Notes under the pieces: model-generated
Seen by the model: the letters and a program-made list of their open reading frames with translations, nothing else
Database searches by the model: none
What the model was told of the DNA's origin: nothing
Part shown: piece by piece, positions 1-4,529 of the stretch
How the letters are laid out: each line of letters opens with the position of its first letter
Numbering within the stretch: position 1 is the first letter of the stretch
Assembly (NCBI GenBank): GCA_016929355.1
Contig: JAFGJA010000125.1
Span: forward strand, 1 to 6,529
Source: Anaerolineae bacterium
GTDB taxonomy: Bacteria; Chloroflexota; Anaerolineae; Aggregatilineales; Aggregatilineaceae
Length of the DNA stretch: 6,529 nt
Direction: 5' to 3'
Position numbers and translations under genes: made by a program

Positions 1-68
1 GCGACCATGTCGATGCCTTCTTTAAGACCATTGCGTGCTTCTTGATCAAATACGAGTTGCTTGGGCAT
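1..68 (-). CDS. groEL: Chaperonin GroEL (60 kDa), N-terminal fragment, cut by window edge
   Basis: Only the first 22 codons are present; the gene runs off the left edge. The visible peptide starts MPKQLVFDQEARNGLKEGID, the typical GroEL N-terminus (compare the usual MPKQLVFDEEARRALKRGVD style). GroEL forms the 14-subunit cytoplasmic folding cage that works with the GroES lid and ATP. The start is the ATG at 66-68, supported by an AAGGAGA Shine-Dalgarno at 79-85. It lies 26 bases downstream of the groES stop on the same strand, with no promoter or terminator visible between them. The two genes are therefore one heat-shock operon under the CIRCE-controlled promoter upstream of groES. Identification is confident from the N-terminus together with the groES context; nothing can be said about the rest of the protein. 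Confidence 0.93.
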   Translation of the reverse strand, partial: MPKQLVFDQEARNGLKEGIDMV

Positions 69-78
69 TGTTACTTTG

Positions 79-85
79 TCTCCTT
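79..85 (-). promoter_or_regulatory. Ribosome binding site of groEL
   Basis: AAGGAGA on the minus strand, 10 bases before the groEL ATG. It is a strong Shine-Dalgarno match, as expected for one of the most highly translated heat-shock proteins, and it fixes the groEL start. Confidence 0.85.
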
Positions 86-94
86 AAAAGCAGC

Positions 95-397
95 TTACGC
101 TTCTTCTACCACTGCCAAAATATCGGATTCCTTCAAAATCAAGACTTTCTGACCGTCTACTTTGATTTCAGTGCCAGCGTATTTTGCATACAGCACTTGA
201 TCACCAACGGCCACTTCCATTGCGATCCGGTCCCCGTCATCATCCAAACGACCCGGCCCGGCGGCCAAAACTCTGCCTTGCTGCGGTTTTTCTTTCGCGG
301 TATCAGGCATCACCAACGCACCACCGGCAAATGTTTCTTCACGCTCAATTGGCTCGACGACAACGCGGTCAGCCAACGGACGAAGTTTCAGGCCCAT
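95..397 (-). CDS. groES: Co-chaperonin GroES (10 kDa chaperonin)
   Basis: GroES is the heptameric lid that caps GroEL and closes the folding chamber in the cytoplasm. Starting at the ATG at 395-397 the protein has 100 residues, close to the usual 95-100. It opens MGLKLRPLADRVVVEP, the standard first beta strand. The GroEL-binding mobile loop is at about residues 20-37, with the hydrophobic contact GGALV at 25-29. A conserved GRVLAAGPG turn follows, then the roof-loop region with DDDGDR, then the C-terminal ESDILAVVEEA. A longer frame from the ATG at 407-409 (MEVK added) is possible. However, the GGAGGT ribosome site lies inside that extension and points to the inner ATG. The gene is the first of groES-groEL, about 70 bases after the predicted transcript start, and is probably repressed by HrcA through two CIRCE sites. 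Identity is very secure. Confidence 0.97.
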   Translation of the reverse strand: MGLKLRPLADRVVVEPIEREETFAGGALVMPDTAKEKPQQGRVLAAGPGRLDDDGDRIAMEVAVGDQVLYAKYAGTEIKVDGQKVLILKESDILAVVEEA

Positions 398-401
398 TTT
401 G

Positions 402-407
402 ACCTCC
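402..407 (-). promoter_or_regulatory. Ribosome binding site deciding the groES start
   Basis: GGAGGT on the minus strand, four bases before the ATG at 395-397. The alternative ATG at 407-409 overlaps this motif and has only a weak GGGATG-like site upstream. The inner start, which gives 100 residues, is therefore preferred. Confidence 0.8.
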
Positions 408-435
408 ATACTATATCAAAGCATCCCGAAGGGTG

Positions 436-462
436 TTAGCACTTACACACAAAGAGTGCTAA
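436..462 (-). promoter_or_regulatory. CIRCE operator 1 (promoter-proximal HrcA site)
   Basis: TTAGCACTT-N9-GAGTGCTAA, an inverted repeat matching the CIRCE consensus (TTAGCACTC-N9-GAGTGCTAA) at 17 of 18 arm positions with the exact 9-base spacer. It starts about 5-8 bases downstream of the predicted groES transcription start, inside the 5' untranslated region. This is the classical place for the HrcA repressor to block initiation and relieve it on heat shock. HrcA itself is not in the window. Confidence 0.95.
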
Positions 463-474
463 TCTATGCTCCAT

Positions 475-502
475 ATTATCAACATCCTCAAGACGTTGTC
501 AA
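475..502 (-). promoter_or_regulatory. groESL promoter (SigA/sigma70 type)
   Basis: On the minus strand: -35 TTGACA (497-502, perfect), 16-base spacer, -10 GATAAT (475-480, 5 of 6). The predicted transcription start is at about 467-470, giving a leader of about 70 bases before groES. The promoter is sandwiched between two CIRCE operators. A vegetative promoter plus CIRCE is the usual arrangement for HrcA-controlled class I heat-shock genes. Confidence 0.88.
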
Positions 503-509
503 GCATAAA

Positions 510-536
510 TTAGCACTCTCAAGTCACGTTTGCTAA
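510..536 (-). promoter_or_regulatory. CIRCE operator 2 (upstream HrcA site, degenerate)
   Basis: TTAGCACTC-N9-GTTTGCTAA. One arm is a perfect CIRCE half-site and the other matches 7 of 9, with the exact 9-base spacer. It lies 7 bases upstream of the -35 box. Its centre is 74 bases (about seven helical turns) from CIRCE 1, so both sites could be on the same face of the DNA. It is probably a second, weaker HrcA site. Confidence 0.85.
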
Positions 537-549
537 CGAATCGCGTTAG
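533..549. repeat. Short perfect inverted repeat between TPR gene and groES promoter
   Basis: CTAACG-AATCG-CGTTAG, a 6-bp perfect dyad with a 5-base centre. It overlaps the outer arm of the second CIRCE by four bases. Neither strand has a following T-run, so it is not a convincing terminator for the TPR operon. It may be an additional protein site or chance. No other terminator is visible between the TPR stop (587) and the groES promoter. Confidence 0.4.
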
Positions 550-586
550 AATCGCATATAAAATTTTCGATACTTTATCCAGGCGT

Positions 587-1867
587 CTACGGTGAACTTT
601 CCGCATCAGAAACAGGCTGCTGATTAACCACCACGCCGCAATCCTGCAAACTGCTAATAAAACTCGCTTGCTTTTGAATATTGCCCCGATCCACAGTGAT
701 CTGATACCCCTGTTGGAGATATGGCACGGCGCGTTCACACTGGTTCAATGCGATATAGGCTGCGCCAAGCTGCAAAAAATCATCGGGATCATCCGACCCC
801 AATTGGATCGCACGGCCCAGGTTGCTGATCGCGGACCCATAATCACCACTGAATTTCTGCAAACCACCCAAATAGGACAGGCACGGCACGTTATCCGGGT
901 CCACATCCAAACAGCGCAAATAATACTCCTCGGCGCGATCATAAGAACCTGAATTTAAGTGCGCATAGGCTAATTGAAACAAAACCCCGGTATCACGCGC
1001 ATTCGTTTCCAGCGTCTTGACCAGCAAATCAATCGCTTTATCACCCTGCCCCACCCAGATATAGTTATTGGCGAGTTCCAACGCAATATACGAATCATTG
1101 GGGGAATTCAGCAAAGCCGCCTGATACGGTTGCAGCGCATCGGCATAATAACCTTGATCGGAAAATATTTTGCCTTTCGTGCGGAAAATATAGCCAATAG
1201 CGACCCCGGCGGTATCCAGTGTGAGCGCATCATCCAGATACCCCAACGCCAGATCATCTTTGCCCAGATCGTGATAAATCTCACCTAAGACCGCATACGC
1301 CGGAGCGAAGGTATTATCGAGCGATTTCGCGTGCAACGCGGCAGCGAGTGCCCCACCCAGATCGCCCTGCCAATCAAGGGCCAATGCGCGCACCGCCCAG
1401 CCATGCGGCGCTTCGGGATTCGCATTGATCGTTTTTTCCGCAAACATGAGCGCTTCCTTGATCCGCGCCTCATCAGCCCCCAAACTCGAATTGAACACTA
1501 GCAGTTGCGTGACACGAAAATACAGGTCAACATCATTGGGATTACCTTCGGCCAACAAACTACACTGTTTAATCGCCTCTTCCATATCACCCTGTTGGTA
1601 GGCCGTTTGACAACCGGATCGCGCGACCATGAGATCAGGCGTCGCTGTTGGTGTCGGTTGGGGCGCGACCTGAGTTTGCACCGATTGCGCAATGCCTTCA
1701 ATTTCTGGCACAACAGCATCGCGTACCGCATCTCGATGCTGAATAATCAACCATCCACCATAGGCAAGACCAGCAGCCAAAACCAACAGAAACAACTTGC
1801 GCCCGGAGAAAAGACGTAGTTTGCGGCGGCGGCGGGGTTGGTAGCGCTTCGGAGTCCTTAAATACAT
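587..1867 (-). CDS. Membrane-anchored TPR repeat protein (second of a tandem pair)
   Basis: 426 residues, no specific function recognised. A very basic cytoplasmic start (residues 1-24, with RRRRK) precedes one hydrophobic segment at about 25-42. A linker follows that ends in QPTPTATP (70-77). About eight tetratricopeptide repeats then fill residues 82-394, with helix-turn-helix units of about 34 residues and recurrent G-D/Y-A...P spacing. The second unit is longer (about 112-151). The positive-inside rule places the repeats outside the membrane. Six cysteines (86, 102, 319, 329, 377, 410) suggest disulfides: C86 and C102 occupy TPR positions 8 and 24 of the same repeat. TPR domains are protein-binding scaffolds. 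It is a paralog of the preceding gene and is separated from it by 9 bases. The ATG has an AAGGAG site, and the stop is TAG. TPR fold is certain; partner and role are unknown. Confidence 0.88.
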   Translation of the reverse strand: MYLRTPKRYQPRRRRKLRLFSGRKLFLLVLAAGLAYGGWLIIQHRDAVRDAVVPEIEGIAQSVQTQVAPQPTPTATPDLMVARSGCQTAYQQGDMEEAIKQCSLLAEGNPNDVDLYFRVTQLLVFNSSLGADEARIKEALMFAEKTINANPEAPHGWAVRALALDWQGDLGGALAAALHAKSLDNTFAPAYAVLGEIYHDLGKDDLALGYLDDALTLDTAGVAIGYIFRTKGKIFSDQGYYADALQPYQAALLNSPNDSYIALELANNYIWVGQGDKAIDLLVKTLETNARDTGVLFQLAYAHLNSGSYDRAEEYYLRCLDVDPDNVPCLSYLGGLQKFSGDYGSAISNLGRAIQLGSDDPDDFLQLGAAYIALNQCERAVPYLQQGYQITVDRGNIQKQASFISSLQDCGVVVNQQPVSDAESSP

Positions 1868-1872
1868 AATCG

Positions 1873-1878
1873 CTCCTT
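1873..1878 (-). promoter_or_regulatory. Ribosome binding site overlapping the upstream stop codon
   Basis: AAGGAG on the minus strand, 5 bases before the ATG at 1865-1867. Its first two bases are the last two bases of the TAA stop (1877-1879) of the preceding TPR gene. This geometry predicts translational coupling and one transcript for the TPR pair. Confidence 0.75.
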
Positions 1879-3295
1879 AGCCTGCATCAAATATGTCAAT
1901 CGGTTCGGCAGCAGGCACTTCAGTTGGAATCGGGGTGGGAATCTGATCAACGGTATATTCATCTTCGTATGTCACACATGACATCAAGCCCTGATTGATG
2001 AATCCCTTGATTTTTTCATCCGGATTCATTTGCAGCGCTTCCTGCAACACCGGCCAGGCTTCATCACAACGCGCTAATAAAGCGTGAGACAAGCCGCGAA
2101 TGTACCAGCATTCAATTTCGTAGCCAAACTGATCAGGGGAAAGGGGAATCGGCTGCAACCCCAATTGGGCGATAACGTCTTCAACCGCTTCCAAGTCTAG
2201 CGAATTAACCCCCTGCACCATACTCACTTGATCTGCGCGGCCTATTTGCTCTAAGGCAGCTTGTGCCGCCTGGGATAGTTGCAGACTGGCGCATTGCTCA
2301 AACGATTCAATCGATCCTTCATAGTTGCGGCTGGTATATTGGACCATGCCCAACTGCCGCCACGCTTCCGGGTAGTAAGCGTCGAGCTGATTGGCTTGCT
2401 CACAGGCTTCTTGCGCCAGCGAGTCTTCACGCATGGTGAAATAGGTTTCGCACTTGCGCGTGTACGCCTTAACGTTTTCCGGCTCCATCACCAAAACCTG
2501 ATCGTAAGCCGCAATCGCCGCATCGTAGTTATCTTGCGCCTTGTAATAGAGCGCTAACTCAAAATACAGCGCATCAAAACGCGGGTGAATCTGGATCGCA
2601 CGCTCGTACTGCTGGACGGCAGCGTCAAATTCACCGACAAAAGCCAAGCCAAGCGCCAATGCGCGACGGGCATCCAGACTGTTCGGGTCTTTGACCACCG
2701 CTTCATCGGCCTTCTGAAACGCCTGATTCGGACGCCCCGCCCCACGATAGGCCATCGACAGGTAAGCCGAGGCTTCGGCGTAATCCGGCGCGAGTTGTTC
2801 CGCCCGTAGCCCATAGCTGATCGCTTCTTCGGAGCGGCCATTTTCTAACAGTGCGAGACACATTAAAGCTTGCGCGCGCGGATGATCCGGCGCAAGGTCG
2901 ATAGCTTGTTCGGCCACACCCAGCGCTTCCTCGACCCGGAAGGAGTAATTGCGCCCGGCGTAACTGCGATAGACCAACATCCGCCCATATTCAAAGAGAA
3001 TGTCGATATTATTCGGAGCTAATCGCGCGGCCTCGCCATAGTATTCAATGGCTTTTTCAATATCCCCCACCAGATACGCGCGCTCACCCAACCGCGCCCA
3101 GGTCACAGCATCAGGGGTTGCGGTGGGCGCGTCACCAACGCTAGCCAGGACCCAGCTTTGCACATTCTCAAAACGCCAGATCAAAACCAGGATCGCCAGC
3201 ATCATCGCCAACCAGATGACAAAGATCGTGTTGCCACCACGCCGCCGTGCCTGACGACCAAAGTGCAAATTTGACTTATCGCGCCTGATATACAT
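1877..3295 (-). CDS. Membrane-anchored TPR repeat protein (first of a tandem pair)
   Basis: 472 residues from the ATG at 3293-3295. A basic start (MYIRRDK...RQARRR) is followed by one membrane segment at about 23-40, a short linker with PTATP (57-61), and TPR units over about 66-340. After a less regular stretch (341-392) a last unit follows (393-425), then a Pro/Thr-rich, acidic tail (453-472). Topology predicts a cytoplasmic N-terminus and extracytoplasmic repeats. Seven cysteines are present. C282 and C298 occupy TPR positions 8 and 24 of one repeat, and C410 and C440 align with C377 and C410 of the paralog. A GTG at 3323-3325 would add ten residues, but it lacks a ribosome site and directly follows a T-run. 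The chosen start has GAGGTGG upstream and begins MYIR like the paralog's MYLR. No enzymatic motif is seen; it is probably a cell-envelope scaffold or assembly factor. Confidence 0.88.
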   Translation of the reverse strand: MYIRRDKSNLHFGRQARRRGGNTIFVIWLAMMLAILVLIWRFENVQSWVLASVGDAPTATPDAVTWARLGERAYLVGDIEKAIEYYGEAARLAPNNIDILFEYGRMLVYRSYAGRNYSFRVEEALGVAEQAIDLAPDHPRAQALMCLALLENGRSEEAISYGLRAEQLAPDYAEASAYLSMAYRGAGRPNQAFQKADEAVVKDPNSLDARRALALGLAFVGEFDAAVQQYERAIQIHPRFDALYFELALYYKAQDNYDAAIAAYDQVLVMEPENVKAYTRKCETYFTMREDSLAQEACEQANQLDAYYPEAWRQLGMVQYTSRNYEGSIESFEQCASLQLSQAAQAALEQIGRADQVSMVQGVNSLDLEAVEDVIAQLGLQPIPLSPDQFGYEIECWYIRGLSHALLARCDEAWPVLQEALQMNPDEKIKGFINQGLMSCVTYEDEYTVDQIPTPIPTEVPAAEPIDIFDAG

Positions 3296-3298
3296 AGA

Positions 3299-3305
3299 CC
3301 ACCTC
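3299..3305 (-). promoter_or_regulatory. Ribosome binding site deciding the start of the first TPR gene
   Basis: GAGGTGG on the minus strand, three bases before the ATG at 3293-3295 (six from the GAGG core). The alternative GTG at 3323-3325 is preceded only by the GGTTTTTTTAT tract, which cannot act as a Shine-Dalgarno. Confidence 0.7.
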
Positions 3306-3327
3306 AAAGATACTCGACTACGCACAT

Positions 3328-3365
3328 AAAAAAACCGGCGAGTCTGTGTCCCCCCGGCCAGTCTT
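3328..3365 (-). terminator. Terminator-like hairpin just before the TPR operon (possible attenuator)
   Basis: On the minus strand AAGACTGGC (3357-3365) can pair with GCCGGTTTT (3331-3339) around a 17-base loop. This gives nine pairs including two G-U wobbles, running into T7 (3328-3334). It has the form of an intrinsic terminator, although the long loop makes it only moderately strong. It ends 32 bases before the TPR start codon, leaving no room for a promoter in between. It must therefore be read through, antiterminated or inefficient for the TPR genes to be transcribed from upstream. The loop contains a near-repeat of the 5' arm (AGACTGGCCGG against AGACTCGCCGG). Confidence 0.55.
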
Positions 3366-3394
3366 CACCCAAAATGTCCCGCACGTCCGCCTGA

Positions 3395-3423
3395 ATCGTA
3401 ACACGCCACAGGCTGACAGTCAA
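3395..3423 (-). promoter_or_regulatory. Candidate promoter A of the TPR operon
   Basis: Minus strand: -35 TTGACT (3418-3423, 5 of 6), 17-base spacer, -10 TACGAT (3395-3400, 4 of 6). The predicted start is near 3388. A transcript from here would begin about 23 bases before the terminator-like hairpin and carry a leader of about 93 bases before the TPR start. It competes with candidate B; sequence alone does not decide. Confidence 0.4.
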
Positions 3424-3425
3424 AG

Positions 3426-3455
3426 ATTATCATGTGCGTTTAATGTTGCACTCAA
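3426..3455 (-). promoter_or_regulatory. Candidate promoter B of the TPR operon
   Basis: Minus strand: -35 TTGAGT (3450-3455, 4 of 6), 18-base spacer, -10 GATAAT (3426-3431, 5 of 6 and identical to the groES -10). The predicted start is near 3419. It overlaps the -35 of candidate A by position, so only one may be used, or both in tandem. Confidence 0.35.
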
Positions 3456-3471
3456 CGCTTGCCCTACGCAC

Positions 3472-3594
3472 AAAAAAAGACCGCATCCCGTTCGATTACT
3501 GAACCTGTATATTCAGGTGGGCTGGCCGTCACAGACGGTAAATGTGCCCTTTACAGTGGGTGTTGGTTCGAGATGACACGGGATGCGTCTTCTT
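3472..3594 (-). ncRNA. Candidate structured small RNA of unknown family (about 123 nt)
   Basis: On the minus strand the ends form a long closing stem. CGCATCCCG (3579-3587) pairs perfectly with CGGGATGCG (3482-3490). After a single bulged G (3481), seven more pairs including one G-U run outward (3588-3594 with 3474-3480). The 3' end is T7 (3472-3478). Inside are small hairpins: GTAAA/TTTAC (3550-3554 with 3538-3542), CCGTC/GACGG with a 3-base loop (3526-3538), and ACCTG/CAGGT with a 6-base loop (3503-3518). The first two share one base. A candidate promoter predicts initiation at about 3594, exactly at the stem base. I see no SRP, 6S, 5S, tmRNA or tRNA signature. No start codon with a plausible reading frame is apparent. 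A non-autonomous mobile element with inverted ends is an alternative, but no target duplication is seen. Confidence 0.5.
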
Positions 3595-3600
3595 AATTGT

Positions 3601-3628
3601 ATTGTATAGGAAATTTCCCTGAACGCAA
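3601..3628 (-). promoter_or_regulatory. Candidate promoter of the structured RNA
   Basis: Minus strand: -35 TTGCGT (3623-3628, 3 of 6), 16-base spacer, -10 TACAAT (3601-3606, 5 of 6). The -35 is poor but the -10 is good. The predicted start is close to 3594, where the 5' arm of the closing stem begins. The spacer contains the perfect palindrome GGAAATTTCC (3609-3618), a possible operator. Confidence 0.42.
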
Positions 3629-3657
3629 CCGATTTTCACGCAACTTTCAGGCGTCAC

Positions 3658-4425
3658 TTACACAATTGGCGGCGTCCAACCCTGCCAGCCGCGTGCCTGC
3701 CACGCCGCATAAAGCGCTACCGATCCCGCCGTAGCCACATTCAGACTGTCCACATGACCACGCATCGGAATTGTGAGGCGGAGATCGCACGTTTCACGGA
3801 CCAGGCGGCGCAGCCCTTCGCCTTCGCTGCCCAAGACCAACCCAAGCGGCATATTCAAATCCAGCTTATCAATCGTTTGCGCGTCAGGGCTAACGTCCAG
3901 ACCGACCAACCAGACATTCTCTTCCTTCAAGCGGCGCATGGCTGTCACCAGATTGGTGACAATCGCCACATTTAAGTGTTCCACTGCGCCCGAAGATGCG
4001 CTCACAACTGCCGGGGTCACATCCACGCCGCGCCGTTCCTGCAAGACAATGCCATGGACGCCAACAGAATCCGCTACCCGCAGCAGCGCCCCCACATTCT
4101 GCGGGTCTTTCAGCAGGTCCAGGACCAGAATAAAGGGGGCCTCGCCGCGATCTTTGGCCGTTTGCAGAATCCTATCCAGATCAACATAGGGATACTCACC
4201 CGCGCGCAGCGCAACCCCCTGGTGATTGGCATCTTTGGAGAGATCATCAATCACGCGGCGTGGCACACGGCGAACGCTAACATTGCGCTGTTTAGCGGCA
4301 GTGCCGATGGTTTCGATCACCCCTTTTTCGTCAACCCCTTCCGCGATCAAAACTTGCTCAAACGTCCGCCGTCCAGCGCGCAGACTCTCTAACACGGGCC
4401 ACCGCCCGTACAAATAATATCCCAT
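3658..4425 (-). CDS. rlmB: SpoU/TrmH-family 23S rRNA (guanosine-2'-O)-methyltransferase, RlmB-like
   Basis: 255 residues. RlmB uses S-adenosylmethionine to methylate the 2'-OH of G2251 (E. coli numbering) in the 23S rRNA P loop. The protein opens with the RNA-binding substrate domain (about 1-80, YGRWPVLESLRAG). The alpha/beta-knot catalytic domain follows. Motif 1 is NVGALLR at 110-116, with the key Asn and Arg. Motif 2 is GSEGEG at 199-204, and motif 3 is SLNVATAG at 227-234. All signature residues of an active SPOUT enzyme are present. The chosen ATG (4423-4425) has AAGGAT ten bases upstream and begins at the usual family N-terminus. An in-frame ATG at 4477-4479 would add 18 unmatched residues without a good ribosome site. 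It lies 104 bases after cysS on the same strand, a neighbourhood common in bacteria. The TrmH family is certain; G2251 as target is inferred. Confidence 0.92.
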   Translation of the reverse strand: MGYYLYGRWPVLESLRAGRRTFEQVLIAEGVDEKGVIETIGTAAKQRNVSVRRVPRRVIDDLSKDANHQGVALRAGEYPYVDLDRILQTAKDRGEAPFILVLDLLKDPQNVGALLRVADSVGVHGIVLQERRGVDVTPAVVSASSGAVEHLNVAIVTNLVTAMRRLKEENVWLVGLDVSPDAQTIDKLDLNMPLGLVLGSEGEGLRRLVRETCDLRLTIPMRGHVDSLNVATAGSVALYAAWQARGWQGWTPPIV

Positions 4426-4434
4426 AGTATTTTC

Positions 4435-4440
4435 ATCCTT
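4435..4440 (-). promoter_or_regulatory. Ribosome binding site favouring the inner rlmB start
   Basis: AAGGAT on the minus strand, nine bases before the ATG at 4423-4425. Spacing is slightly long, but the motif is better than anything before the outer ATG at 4477-4479 (only GGGGCG). Confidence 0.5.
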
Positions 4441-4529
4441 AGAAATCAATTGGGGCGCAGGCAGATTGTCTCGCGCCATACGCCCCGTATTCTATCAAGT
4501 TAGCTGTGTATGATCAGCATCACGCGCGA

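Noticed and set aside
3323..3325. GTG as start of the first TPR gene
   Set aside because: It has no ribosome site, lies against the terminator T-run and adds ten residues absent from the paralog; the ATG at 3293-3295 is better supported.
3472..3594. Known RNA families (tRNA, 5S rRNA, SRP RNA, 6S RNA, T-box) as explanation of the structured element
   Set aside because: The GGTTCGA on the plus strand is not flanked by a pairing T-arm. The SRP GGAAG/GCAG core, 5S loop motifs, a 6S-like central bubble on a rod, and the T-box GGTGGNACCGCG element are all absent.
3472..3594. Plus-strand orientation of the structured element
   Set aside because: It folds slightly better in one inner helix (GTGTT/GACAC with a wobble), but the plus strand has only TCTTCTT after the stem and no promoter fitting the left end. 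The minus strand has both U7 and a suitably placed -10.
4426..4479. 18-residue N-terminal extension of RlmB from the ATG at 4477-4479
   Set aside because: The extension has no family similarity and its sequence contains the AAGGAT ribosome site for the inner ATG. A TAGAAT at 4489-4494 could be a -10 whose transcript would start at about this point, but its -35 (CTGATC) is poor.
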